The notes under the pieces were generated by a model, which was given only the letters and a program-made list of their open reading frames with translations, did not search any database and was not told the DNA's origin. A DNA stretch of 64,000 nt from positions 10,237,065-10,301,064 of the forward strand of contig OU452238.1 in the NCBI GenBank assembly GCA_911728455.2, given 5' to 3'. The stretch comes from Marthasterias glacialis. Lineage: Eukaryota; Echinodermata; Asteroidea; Forcipulatida; Asteriidae. Positions 12,138 to 25,487 of this stretch are shown here, piece after piece. The position numbers and the translations under genes are program-made. Numbering within the stretch: position 1 is the stretch's first letter; each line of letters begins with the position of its first letter.

Positions 12138-13950
12138 TCAAAAACTTTAAGAGTGATCAGTTGGAATGGTTCGTTACAGGAACCAGTATTGTCTATGGTT
12201 CTTACGCGAACAGTTATTGGATGTGGTTCTTACAAAAACCGTACGTCTTAATTATTATCGATGTAGTAATATGCATTGGGTTAAAAACACATATAAATAT
12301 GATTGAACCCTAGACCGATGTATGATACACACTATATACTCATGATTTCCATAGAGTTATATAAAAGAGTTAGAGGGCGTACAAACCCATGCTACACGGC
12401 CCAACAAGAAGCATTTTTGACCATTGAGAGAATGGCTCTGACCAATCATATTACACTGGTCACTCATCAGTTTACACAGCAAACATTTTCTAAATGGACA
12501 TTCGTATGCAATTGACCCATAGGGATTTTCACCCACGGCAGGTCAGCGGAGTTCCGTGTGTGACATAGCGAGTGCTCCTTCTAGTTGTTTTATAACGCAA
12601 TGATAATTTCCGAGTTCAACGTTCGTCTTCCCATTGTGTTAAATGCCTACGCCGATTGACGTTTTTACAAGCCCGAATTCAACCACCGTTTAACACAAAG
12701 GGTTGGATGTAATGATTATGTGAATCGTAACTAATAGTGCATTACACATTTTAAAAGTACGAAAATAATGCGACAGCTTTGTCATGTTCCATTATTGTGT
12801 GCAAATCTTGGTTTGATTTGATCAAATTTATATTCAAATGAAAACCAAACAAAATAAATACACACCAAAATAATGTATGTATAGCTATTGATTTGTTGTT
12901 TTTTATGTGGCAGGTATAATGTCGGTGGTGTTTTTATCTTTATCTAGGCCTACTTTTTAATCGTAAAATGAAACATTGGTCAAACCAAAAGGTAAGAGTG
13001 CAACACTTTGTTTAATTTAAATGGATCTCATATTTAAAAAGATACCCGTAATACCAGTCACATCGCTTTAAATCACGTGGTAAAGGCGCTACATAAATGG
13101 ATAGTATTTATCAAGACACGATAACGAGCTTGTTGTGTTATTTTCTACTATTCTCGAAAAAACACAACATTTTTAGATCTACGAGGAATTATTATGTGTA
13201 ATATGGTAAAGAAAACAATATTCAGTTACTTTGGTACAAATATTCTGGAGGGGTTAGACCTTGAGTTTATAATTTCAAGACAGTTTTTACTTTGGATACT
13301 TGTTGGTGGCTACCGATCAAGATTTAATTAGTCTACACAACTCCTGCGGCAATTACAAAGTAACCGTTACGCACCAGTGAACGCCAAGAGAAGCAACTTG
13401 ACAGTTTATCTGTCACGGCTCAGTAATCACCGCCTAGTGAAGCGCAAGGGTTAATTTGATATTGCAAAATTAATTAATCAAACCCTAGCCGTTTTTGTGT
13501 GTGTTTGTATTATTGCACAAAGTCTGCTTCCAATACTGTCATTTCGTAAATGAGACATTTCTAATGTCCACGAAGCACGTTAGCGATTCAAACAGTAATT
13601 GATTGTACACATTCTGAGCTGCTCATTATTGCTTGATTATAAATCAAACATTAGACATCGTTTCCCATAACAACCATGGTACCAAAGCATCTACTAAATA
13701 CATATTCTCGGCATTGCTTCAAAACAATACTAGTTTTGATCTTACATTTTTAACTAATAATTGAATTAGACCGACACTGATGGTTTTTCGATATTTAACG
13801 AAGTAAACGTTTTCTTTGCGACTGACAAAAAACAAGAGCCAGACATTCATAAAATAAATATAAACATTGCTGCAACATGGAAACTTACAAGTAGATTACG
13901 TGTAGGATGTGCAAGAACATCTGTCTTCAGTTATAGTTGAACAAGTTTTG
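12138..13950. other. No gene seen
   Basis: AT-rich. No repeats longer than a few units and no splice-bounded conserved reading frame. Confidence 0.55.
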
Positions 13951-14094
13951 CTTGTTTGTTTGTTTGTTTGTTTGTTTATTGGGTTGTTTGTTTGTTTGTT
14001 TGTTTGTTTGTTTGTTGGGTTGTTTGTTTGTTTGTTTGTTTGTTTGTTTGTTGGATTATTGGTTCGTTGTTTGTTTGTTCGTGTGTGTGTGTGA
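13951..14094. repeat. (TTTG)n microsatellite with GGGTTG interruptions
   Basis: Almost purely G and T on the plus strand. Interruptions at 13978, 14015 and 14050 divide it into similar blocks, suggesting higher-order duplication. Confidence 0.9.
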
Positions 14095-14096
14095 GT

Positions 14097-14840
14097 TCGT
14101 TTAGGCATTCAAACCGGGGACTTATAACAAAAGAGGACAATAAAGTCCCCGGTTGGAAAAGGTCCCCAGTTGGAAATCGTGTTCAAAACCAATGGGAGCT
14201 GTTGCTAAAAAGTTAAAGTACAAACAAAAGAGGAACAATAGGAGGTCCCCGATTGGAGGTAAATACACACTTGTGTGTGTGGGCATGTTTGACCATATGC
14301 TCCGAGGACATTTTACAATAGGGACAATAGGTCCTCACTAGTCAGTTCTTTGTTTTCATGGGTCCTCGGACGCCATTTGTGTACAAAACCAATGGAGGTT
14401 GCTTCACTACAGGAACAATAGAATTAACATTTGAAGTCCTCGGACATAATGGTGATTCACGACTGTGTGGGCTTACACATCGGCACTTGTGGGGTCCTGA
14501 CAACAAAAGAACAATGGACCCCACAAGGTAAATTCAATAGGAACAAAAGGACCCCACAAGGGAATTCTTTAGAAAAGGGACAATAAGTTGAACAATGAAG
14601 TACCCCACAACTGGCCATGTGTAAGGATGTGTGTGTGTGTGTGTGTGTGTGCCCTGATATTCGCTGCCTTATGGAGACATTAGACAAAAGGGAAAGCAAG
14701 GAACAATGTGTCTCCATAGGGAAATTCTAAAGAGAGGGTTGCTCCACAAGGAATTTTGTGTACAAAGTCTATGGGAGGATGTTAACTACAGGGACAAAGG
14801 AAAGAACAAAAGAAGTCTCCACAAGGATGCAAAAATAGGA
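14097..14840. repeat. Decayed tandem repeat, about 90-bp unit
   Basis: Motifs GRACAATAG, GGTCCCC and ACAAAACCAATGGGAG recur roughly every 90 bases. The first 130 bases match the reverse complement of 32030-32162 closely. (TG)n at 14628-14651 lies inside. Confidence 0.7.
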
Positions 14841-14841
14841 A

Positions 14842-14876
<35 letters not shown>

Positions 14877-15111
14877 GCTTGCTCGCTTTCTCGCTTGCTC
14901 GCTTGCTCGCTTGCTCGCTTGCTCGCTTGCTCGCTTGCTCGCTTGCTCGCTTGCTCGCTTGCTCGCTTGCTCGCTTGCTCGCTTGCTCGCTTGCTCGCTT
15001 GCTCGCTTGCTCGCTTGCTCGCTTGCTCGCTTGCTCGCTTGCTCGCTTGCTCGCTTGTTTCTTTCTTTCTTTCTTACTTTCTTTCTTTCTTTCTTTCTTT
15101 CTGTCTTTCTG

Positions 15112-15143
<32 letters not shown>

Positions 15144-15190
15144 TAAATGTTGTTTGCTTGTTTGGTTTGTTGGTGGGTTGGTTGGTTGTT
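14841..15190. repeat. Composite satellite: (GT)n, (GCTTGCTC)n, (CTTT)n, (GTTG)n
   Basis: (GT)n 14841-14870, about 22 units of the octamer GCTTGCTC to 15056, a CTTT pyrimidine tract to 15145, then GTTG repeats. Reading frames of more than 130 codons on both strands here are artefacts of the period. Confidence 0.95.
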
Positions 15191-18100
15191 TGTTTTTATG
15201 TGTGTCCAATAGCAAAAGAACGGCGTCTGCAAACAATGGGGGTCCAGTGATGTGTAGTAATTTTCATAACTGACTGCATGGAACTTATGCAGACAACGTT
15301 CATTCGGAAAATTTATCTCTAAATTGGGGGGGGGGGAAATAGGTACACACGTCTGCTTTGCTGCCATAAAACGATTATACTTAGTTAACTGGAATAAACA
15401 ATGTGCATAGATCAACAAAAAAACAAAATAAAAACAAAACAAGTTAGGGCGTACCCTCCTAATAAATAATTCGATTAAAAAGATTTCTCTACTACAACCC
15501 CACAAATTGTCATTCAATTTAATAAAGAGGTCACTTTGAAATATGATGATAATAGAAATATCTTTACTGTACGATTGTATAGTAATAATTAGCTCTATAA
15601 TATAGCAATGAATATTTCTTTATTGTCGGACTAAATGTTACAAGTATAAACCCCAAGGAAATCGACCTCTATAATGCAGGGATTTGCTGCACTGATCTAT
15701 ATTGTAGTGATTGTAATGGAGATCAGTTGTTTGCTGTGACATCATGAACAATTTATTAAAGATGACCAAAAGCACACTGGTCATCATAAACCTAATACAG
15801 TCAATGCCACCATGTTGGCTTGAGGTCTGTGACTTGAATTGACCTTAGTAGGAACAAAAATAATCTACAGACTCCAATGTCAGCAATTAGTTCGTAACAA
15901 AAACATTTTACATCTTTAAAACAGGATCTGCAAACAGATGGCATGGTAGTCCCTAATGCAGTATTATTACGTTTTGTTCTTCCGCCTGGCATGACTGGGA
16001 CAATTGGTTCAGCTGTAGCCCTTGTGCGTGTAAAGAAATACTAAAAGTAAATCATTATTCAAAGCTGACTGTAATTATAATGATTAGACAAATAAATCTT
16101 TATCCTCAAGATCAACAGCGCACGAGAAGACGGAAATTAAAAGTTGGTGCGTCTTACCTGCCGACTAGCATGTAAATTAATACGAACAATCTTCTAAACC
16201 TTTCAGATTTGATTGATTCCAAATATAATAAATTAGAGAAAAAACGTATGTATTAAATGTTCGCTGTTTCAGCACGTTTTTTCTTCTTTTTTTCTTCTTT
16301 TTTTTTGTATGTTGTATTTTGACTTGAGCATTGGTTTGTTTGAATGCAAGTTGAACCGGCTGCGCCATCATGCCATTTCCCGGTCGTTCTTTTATGTACA
16401 GAGCATACACAAATTTAATGTTGGCTTGGAGTCAAGGAACGAAACTGATGCCTTAACGGATATCAGTTCTTTGTCAAGTAAATAATACAAACCTTTTATA
16501 CAGTTGTTATTTATTTGGTGAAGGAACCAAACATTTCCTGAAATCTCTCCTCGTGAAGGAAGATGATAAAAACATCTCTGTGAGAGAAAAAAAAACACGA
16601 GGGAAAACAGTAGAACTGAAAACCCCATTTATATATGAGGCTCCGGACCAAGGTTGGACTCGAATCAGAGTCCAAAACTGTGCAAGACGTGGAAACGATT
16701 TCGACACCGTTCATTAAGTTGTTCAGTATAAATCTGAAATAAAAACCAACCGCAAATCCCGCTTTATCAGATAGGGCTGACAACTAAAATCACAACCGGT
16801 AGAGGACATGTCCGCGATGGGATTCGAACCAGGTTGTACTAAGGTGACAGCCGAGGAATTGCAAATAGTGAACCTGCTTTAATTTGGTTCTGTGCTTTGA
16901 CTGGATTTACCTCGTCAGCAAAGCGAGACAGAGACGCCATAGGAAGTGAATGACAGCTCTCGGGTCCCACATCCATGTGGGCTTGCCAATTAGACAGAAT
17001 TTAGAACAGATGATCTTATAAGTTACCTCCTCCTCCAGATGTTAATTGCAGTCACTGGTGCTTGCGTTGTACTTTTCCGGTAAGTCAATTTGAACAGCAC
17101 AGTCTCTTAATAAATAAAAAGTGCTATTATAAAACACCATAAAAAAAACCACCACGTTCAATGCTCGTCTCGAAACACCTTGTGGTCCGTATTGCGTATT
17201 GCATTAACTTCGATCGTCCTTATGAGAAATTTGATAATTTGGTCTACACCCATTGATTTAAAGTGCATTAGTGAGGTCACAAGACAAAAAGATCACCAGT
17301 AACGCCAAAAGGCTGATAATTGATTATGGCTTTGAATGACAGTTACATATCACCATGGAAGGGATTTTGACTATTTTAGTCTCTAAAATATTACGTTTAA
17401 GTGCTTCCTAAATAATTATAACCAAAACACACCCACAAAAAGATTTTTTTTTTTAAATACCTCAGTGTTTAATTCGCTTTACGTAAATTTATTAAAACAA
17501 TATATATCAAATAAGGGAGACAGCCCATCCATTGCTTTTTCAAGCAAAGGATAGGATCTTTTCGAAAATGGACCTTTATTTTAACTGACCTATAGTGCGT
17601 GAACACCAGTGCAAAAACCAATCGGACTCTCTGCATCTTGAGCAACTGACAACGGAAGGAAATAAATGCTTTTTTGTTTTGTTTTTTGCAGATGCTTCGA
17701 AAACGCAAAATGTCTATATACGTGATTAAAACTATAATTTGTGAGAATAGAACACTTTCATAGGGTACAGTGTATATGTCGTGCATTTCTTCTCAGGTAA
17801 GAAATTAGTTGTTTCTTCACAAATAAATTCAGTCCAATGTGCTGTTGACGATGACGACAAAGGGAAATGTCAACAGCGCCACCAACTCATAACGCCATGA
17901 GAAATGCTGACTTTACAAAGCCCAACCAACTAAAGTTGCGGCTTAGAAAAAATCTGATATACTTTAATGTACAAACAAAGACAATGCATAAGTTACAAAT
18001 GTGCCTGTGTAAATTATTACACTTTCAATCAATAGGTTACAAACGCTAATCAAATGTTAACTGATGTACCTGACAAACAGTTTTATTATTGCACCATAAT

Positions 18101-20705
18101 AACTACTCTTTTTCACTTTCACACAGATATTGAATTGCCCATTATTGCCCATTTTTTAGCTGTGCTTCACACCGGGACTTGATTTATTTTGAGTTTTTGT
18201 TAAGTTACCCTTCGAAAAACTTCAAACTTGGGCATCCAAACACATTGAAGACGTTAATAAACACATATTTTACTAATAACATTAATAAGATGTTTTAAAT
18301 GGGGAAACGAAGTAGAGCATTTTTGTGCTTGTGCTGTTTTCTGGCCAAAAGCATACTTCAACCCTTCTAATCAACCAACATCCCTGCCTTCTATACACAT
18401 GAATCTCGATGAGGATTTTGTTGAATTGGAATATGTTATACGGTATATAGTATCAAATAGGGACGAGCCAGTGGGTTTCTCATGCAATAATGTAGGCCTT
18501 GTGCGAGCGCAAAGCTTAATTAACTCGTCCAGTGCTCTTTGGCAGTCTAATCGGGTCGTCGGTTATTCAGGCCAAGTATGAAACGGCGTACTGCGGATGC
18601 GCGCGGTCATGCGAGTATTTTGTGCGTTGTTGGAACAAGATAAGTTCTATAATTATTATTTTGGTATTATCAATATTTATTACAATATCTTTAAATAGGA
18701 TAACAAGATAAGCAAAAGCTGTTTTACACCAATGTCCTTTACAACATACTAAAAGGGCAAAAACATCAGATCAAGCAAAACACTACGATATGGAAAAAAA
18801 CAAAGGAGACAATTACTTAAAAAAACAATTTCTTATATAAACATTTAAAATTGTCAACAAAGGGAGAATTCTGAGTTGAGGCAAGAATATTGGTATAAAC
18901 GTTTGCACCAGCAAAGGGTTTAGGGCAAACCACAACGTTAAGAGTATGTGCACTAAAGTTCGGTGCGTGTGTTAAAAAATGTATGTTTTAACGTTGGTAC
19001 AAATTCCATATTTATGCTTATTAATTGAGAAGTTATGTTTTTATGACTTTTAATCTGAAGGAAAATCAACCATATTCAGTCAGTCAGCCGACAAAGGCGG
19101 TGTAAGGCGGAGAATAAGATCAAGAAAACATTGGAGTTTATTGAGCACGAGAAACAAATCCCAAGTACCAAGCTTGGCCGTAAACTGCACCTGGTAAAAA
19201 AGCTCCATCTGGTAATTGATTCACTGAGTATAGAATGTGTAATATTTATAGCCTCGGGGTGTTTGGCGGCATCCCACAAATTATGGGGCTGACTGTATTT
19301 TGGGATACAAGTCGAGTTTCCTCCCTCTAAAAGCAAATGTAATTGTGAAATTGATAATAATTCTAATCAAGTTATGAATTTAAAGAGCAGGGTGTGAAAC
19401 AATTGATCAAAGTGCTAGAACGGTCCCCAAACTTTTAGGCCCGGGTGACCCAATGGAAATGTCATGCACTCCATCGCGACCCTACCGCCGATTGCCAGCC
19501 GATTGAACCACCTCCGTGCTTCACAGGTCATGTCATGCAAACATGCTAATCTTAACAGGCGTAAATTATGTTTTGCAGCAGTAGTTTTATATTATATATA
19601 TTTTTAAATAATTGCATTGAGCTGATAATATTAGGTTACCAAAAAATACCATGTTTTTGATGATAGATTAATTGTGAGGCAATATTAGTTTCTGGTGGAA
19701 TTATCAAAAGTGTTACAATAAATCGGTCTAAGCGCTTCTGACAAAATTTATCTATCCACCCGTTTTCTTTTTTCTTTTTTTGTTTTTCTTTTTTGCGGCA
19801 TGCTTTTGGGTTGCTACCCATTGTTTGCAAAAAATGGCTAATGACTTCAGGAGTCAAAAAAAGAGGAAAACTCTTCAAACCGACGCAAAGATTAATGTGT
19901 AATTCGTGATTACCCGTTAAGAATTGTTGACAACTAGTGTCAACACTCATACCGTAGGCTTAAGTAATGAACGGTTTGAATTATTGTTAGGCACTAACAA
20001 ATTTTTATTTTGTAACTACAATTAAGTATAAAATGATTTTGTTGAAAAGAGTAATAATACAATACCGGTAATAATACAGTATTTTAGATGTTTTTTAAAT
20101 AATACCCAAAGGCGCAAAAATATATCTATCAAAATGGTTGGACAAACGTGAACAATTTTTTTTATTATAAGCTGAAAGACAGTACTTTTGTGTATAGATA
20201 AGTTTGTTCTACGGTTTTTCAAGTAGTGAATAGCAAAGTATTGGCGCTATGCTACAAAAGGCCATTTCCCTGGGTCAAGATCGTGCTTTTTACAACACAA
20301 GGAGCATAATAGACTCAAAGAAACAATGTTTGTATTTATTTCGATTTTTGTTCCTTTTATTTGCAGATTATCAGAACATCGACGTGACACATCGAGCCCC
20401 CCCCCAAAAAAAAATAATAATAATAATAACAATAATAATAATAAATAAATAATAAATAAATAAAAAATAATAATAGTATAAAAAAAATATTACTGCACTA
20501 CTTTTAGATAAAAGAAACTACAACATTTGTTTAAAAGACATGGCACCTATAAACTTTTTAGGGAATTGTTTTGTACATAACGTCTTTTAAGAAGAATATT
20601 ATATTTAAAAGATGTAAATAACAATGTGACGGGCTGATGGTTTGAGACTCGTGCTGTAGCCACATAACAGTTTAAGCAACCGATCTATCTACGTTACAAA
20701 ATTCA
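15191..20705. other. No gene seen; scattered microsatellites
   Basis: Includes ATA/ATAA runs at 20411-20475. 16810-16850 has a tRNA B-box-like GGTTCGAATCCC on the minus strand, possibly a SINE scrap. No exon-like sequence. Confidence 0.55.
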
Positions 20706-20985
20706 GGTTCAGGTTGGCTCAGTAGTTTCTTTCCCTGCCTTTCACCTCTGTGGATCGTGGTTCGAATCCCGGACTGGAGCCTTGCATGTGGATTAGGTTT
20801 TCAGTCCCTACCTGATTGCGTGGGTTTCCCTATTTGGGGTTTTCCTCCCACATTAAAACTGACATTTCTTCTACATCTTCTCTACACAGGTATCTTCAGG
20901 CCTACGGGTCACAGTGCAAGTCACTTTTGAGGGTCCCTTGGTTTCATTACCAGAAAGATATAAATAATAATAATAATAATAAAAT
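20706..20985 (+). mobile_element. tRNA-derived SINE with (ATA)n tail
   Basis: A box GGTTGGCTCAGTAGTTT, B box GTGGTTCGAATCCC, a body with GGTTTTCAGTCCCTACCTG and GGGGTTTTCCTCCCAC, and the tail AAATAATAATAATAAT. A diverged body without head appears at 29440-29520. Confidence 0.8.
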
Positions 20986-21360
20986 GTATTTACATACAAC
21001 ACTTGTATTCGGTTTAAAAGCATTAATGTTTACCTTGTTAAGATAATTTGAGTGTATTTTTCACCTGGCCAATCTTGAATTGTCTGCTGATAGGTGTCGC
21101 GGGACATTGTGTAGTCGTAACATTTTTTAATCCTGTGACATTCTTGTCCCATTTGAAGAGATTTCTTTTTAGAAGTATACACGGCAAGTTGAGAATGACT
21201 TACCGACCGGTAAGACGAAACTAGGGTCTGATTGCCGTCGGGGTTTATCCCAACATGAGGTTACATCATTTCATGTGAGCTTACATGATCATCAACTTGA
21301 TACGAAACCTTGAAAAGTTACTTACAGTTCTGAACTTCTTAACTTCTTCTCAGTTACAAC

Positions 21361-21405
21361 CAAAGATAATAGAGCGCCGAAGGCACAAGATGAGGAACTG
21401 GCAGC
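21361..21405 (+). mobile_element. Left end of the same hAT-like MITE
   Basis: Begins CAAAGATAATAGAGCGCCGA and continues as in the 11889 copy for about 45 bases, then diverges. The right end was not found. Confidence 0.65.
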
Positions 21406-21934
21406 CTGACACTGAAGGCTGGAGTTGTCGTACAGTCAGCTTCTCGGTCAGCTTTATACAACATATGTCATGCACACGAATGAACAGTTTCAGCAATGCA
21501 ACTATGCACATTTGTGTGACAGTTACACTTTCACACCAAAATGAACAGTGCCTAACAATCCCAACTTCAGGCAAAGTATTTGAGGTATATTCGAAGTAGA
21601 AGAACAATTTTAAACTTTGAAATTAACATACCGCGGGATATGATTACATTCGTTTACAAGGCGCCTGGCTGTTTATTAGCATCGTCAGCAAAAGAAGATA
21701 TCTGTACAGCAATACGGAGCGTGCAGACAGACACCAAGAAAAACAAAAATTCCACATGAAGACGGGCAGTTTGTCCCAATTTCGACTGTCGATTCCCACG
21801 GGCTTTCAGCGTCGAATGGTCACACGACACAATGGTGCATCAGCGGACACAGTCAAGGGTGTTTTGGCTAGAAGTAACGGCGACAAACACCAAGTCAACC
21901 CCGCACTCTTCATCATCCTCAAAGTATCAAGTAC

Positions 21935-22470
21935 TCTTCACAATCCAATAAAAAGTTCTGAATATGATACAAGATTAGCATGCGTTTTTCTGTTGTTGGA
22001 TAGCCATTTTCCCATTAATGTCCCTCAGGACCAAAAACACTGTTATTACTTTCATTGCACTATTTTACTTCATTCTGAGTTTTTTCAGAATAATTGTGGC
22101 CAATATACAGTTTCAAGAGCAATTTTAAATCAAGAACTCCATCCAAAATATGTTTTTGTATAATATCACTTCTGTTAAAAAGTCCCTAAAAATGTATAAT
22201 GTGTGCGTAAGAAATTTACTGTAACACTGATGACACTATGACACGTTGCTACATCAGCAGGCTGAAATTCTTGATTTAAAATTGCTTTTGAAACTGTATA
22301 TTGGCCACAATTATTCTGAAAAAAACTCAGAATGAAGTAAAATAGTGCAATGAAAGTAATAACAGTGTTTTAGGTCCTGAGGGACATTAATGGGAAAATG
22401 GCTATCCAACAACAGAAAAACGCATGCTAATCTTGTATCATATTCAGAACTTTTTATTGGATTGTGAAGA
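21935..22470. mobile_element. Long inverted-repeat (foldback) element, 536 bp
   Basis: Arms of about 202 bases (21935-22136 and 22268-22470) differ at very few positions and flank a 131-base spacer. Ends TCTTCACAATCCAATAAAAA. No target duplication recognised and no coding capacity. Confidence 0.88.
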
Positions 22471-25317
22471 CCCGTCTATTCATGTGCATTCTTGTTGCAT
22501 ACTATGTTACATGACTTGAATGTCCTCTTTGTGCATGACATTACTTTACGGTTCCTCTCAATCGACAGGTTAAATATATCCCCGTTCCCTTAATAACACT
22601 ATTGTGGGCTAAGTAAGTACGGCCAAGGTTCTCACGCGAGACGAATTGGGCGCTAAAACAAATTAACGGAATTAAATCCTATACTTATCAGCCAAAAACA
22701 AAGATTGATTTGACGATACAGAAAAACATTGTGAAGCAAGAAAATGTGTTTATAAAAAAAAAATTAAAAAAAAGTACCGGGTTTAGCATGTACTTCTTTT
22801 GTTAACCCCGATGTTGATTACTTTGTAGCCGGTACTACATAACAAAAACATCTATAGCAGAGCTATACCCATCTATACCTTCATAATACCACCCTCCCTT
22901 TCCTCATACAAAATATTTAATAAATGTACACATTATACGCTTTCTTTCTCCAAGATAATTAGTCATATTCATTAGCACCAATCGACCGACACGGTTGCAA
23001 TTTTTGAAAGTGAAAATGAGATTCACACAAGTGCCAAAAATATCCTTATAAAAATCTCTTTTTTTTAAGGTAAGTTAATAACGATGGAAAGGTACTAATA
23101 ACACGTGCCTCTTATTTTCAATTGTATCGACGACATAATGACGACCGTACAGCTAGGGCCCGCTGCGGCGCTGCGGCACTGCGCCGTGGAGACCTGGTGC
23201 GTATCCTGAATGGGCCACTGTTGGAGTGTTTGCTCACCACTCCCTCAAAGGCTAGTGAAAAATGTACCACATCATTAACAAATGTGAAAATTTACTAATC
23301 ATTTGCAAGTTCACATGAACAAGAATTGTGGGCGAAAGATAATTAAATTACCAAATACAATGAGAACTGTTTTCCCGCTCATTCCGTTTACATTAAAGTA
23401 CTTTACACAAATTGTCGAAAACAGATCTTGGCCAAATATCATTGAGCTGCTCAAGCAGCCAATAGTACTTAACAAATTTCTGCTAAGTACAATGACATGG
23501 TATGTTAGCTGGTAACCATTTTCTGGTTAGCATAACTGTTTTTTGTGCCGAAGCAGCCCAATGAAATAGGCACTGTACAATTTCCTAGTTCCTATGCACA
23601 CTCTTGTTTAATAAGATAATCAATGCATGCAATCATAAAATATTTAATCCCATGCCATGACCTAAAAGTCCGTGTTTCCTAATTTGAGAAGGAAAAGAAT
23701 GAAAAATGAAAACACGATCGAGATCCGCCCTGTGATTCGATTCGCTTCACTGGCCTTAGATTTGAAAGCAGTTTAAGAGTATTTTCATAGACGATCAGGA
23801 ATATTTGACAGCTCGTTCACAATATTATTGGTTTGCAAGTTGCTCATCTGCTCACAAGAATTTCACAGGAACTTCCAGAATGTTAGCGTGCATTTTGCTT
23901 TGCTTATGGTAAACAGTGGTTATGAAATTCAAGCTGTGCTTAGAATCTATCCGTAAGAAGAAAACGTCTGCTTTCGGGCTTTATGAAAATAGTTGGTCCC
24001 TCCCCGTTTCTCGCTGAGACTTTTAAAGAGCGCAGAACGCGTGGGAACAATACACTTCATCAGTCATAAACTCCCTGGATAAAGTCAAGTAAAACTGTAA
24101 CATAAGCCTATCTCAAAAATACTCTGATAAACACGATAGGAAGTAAAATAAAAGAAGGAAAAAAAGCAGCAATGTTATCCCGTTACTTCAACGCAGAATG
24201 AAACGTACTTGTAAATTGCACGCTAAAGTAGATGAAATTAATACCAGTGTGACACACCTATACAACGGAAGTCACTCGGTATGCTTTAGTATTAAACTGA
24301 TGAAAGAATGATTGAATTTAAGTTATATTTGAGAGCTGTGGGTGAGGTAGGACTTTGGGGAAACTATCGGACACGTGAGTAGCGATCGTTTGGAGGATGA
24401 ACCAAGGTGATATGATCCGTGGATGGGAGCACGGCAAATAAAAGAGTTTTTGAGTGGGGCTCCTCCTGAAAGGTGACTATGCCGAGATCGGATTGCAGCC
24501 AAACGGACTGTCTGTTCTTCGGTGACTCCCCCTTTGTCATTCTTTTCATTCTTTACAGTTGTTTATTAAATTAAACCTCCCGTGCATAAATCGTGCCCCG
24601 TGTGACGCTTGGCTCTTACATGTGGTTTCAGAGCAACTTGTACTTCGGGTATTTTTTTATAGATACCCCAATATCATGTGTGGCTACAATACTGAGAAGT
24701 CATCAGCGATGATAACACGGGGATGTCATAATTTGAGAACGGTTACTGATCATCGTACTGCCATTATTTGTTAAACACAGCTGTTGGCAAACACCTAGTT
24801 TAGTTAACTACAAAGGTTTCTGCGCCCATTTCTGAACATCCACGATTTTTAGTCCGGGCAAAAGTATTACACGACTCTACGTGAATATCTCCCCAAGGTT
24901 GCATTTTTGGTCGACACTTCATGTGATGTTAACTATGAGTCTTCTTGCTGCCCAGGAAACAAAACATGTGACTCTCTTTCATGTTCTTACTTTGACAACA
25001 AACACGATGTATAAATAATATAAGAAAAAAATTAGTTCAAATTTGTTGCGAGAACCGGAACATTTTTTTGTAATTCAGAGTTCTTATGGCGCTTTATCAG
25101 ACCTGACGGATGTCTCAATATGTTCATTTTGTTTATATAATAGTATTATTTTTTTTATGTAGCCAGAGCGATACAATCCATTGTATTAATCCCTTGTAGG
25201 GGTTTGCAAGGTGATGCGGCGCGAAAGGAGCCACCTATGACAGAAACACCGGGACAAACTCCTTCTCCCAACTGGACGTAGGTCTACTGGCACCGAACCG
25301 GCATTCTGACAACACCA
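22471..25317. other. No gene seen
   Basis: AT-rich. A short GC-rich patch at 23158-23195 (GCTGCGGCGCTGCGGCACTG) is the only compositional outlier. Confidence 0.55.
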
Positions 25318-25487
25318 CACTGCAAAAACTGCGCTGTTAAATTGATTCTCTTGGTATCTATAAGTGACGACACCGATATGGTGTTAGTTATCCCCATTGC
25401 TTTATCGTTGGTAAATTTATCACCATGTCGGTGCAGCCACACATAGATACCAAGAGAACCAACTAAGCACCCCCAGTTTTTGCAGTG
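25318..25487 (+). mobile_element. CACTGCAAAAAC MITE (170 bp)
   Basis: Ends CACTGCAAAAACTG and CAGTTTTTGCAGTG are perfect inverses, with a second inverted pair inside (TTCTCTTGGTATCTAT / ATAGATACCAAGAGAA). hAT-type ends are likely; no clean duplication is visible. Confidence 0.8.

Noticed and set aside
13896..14108. Asn/Thr/Lys/Gln-rich low-complexity protein
   Set aside because: Translation of (CAAA)n; no start or splice context.
14706..15273. Overlapping reading frames of 135-155 codons on both strands (Leu/Ala/Cys-rich or Arg/Ala/Ser-rich)
   Set aside because: They are direct translations of the (GCTTGCTC)n and (CTTT)n satellites; neither unit length is a multiple of three, so all frames stay open without selection.
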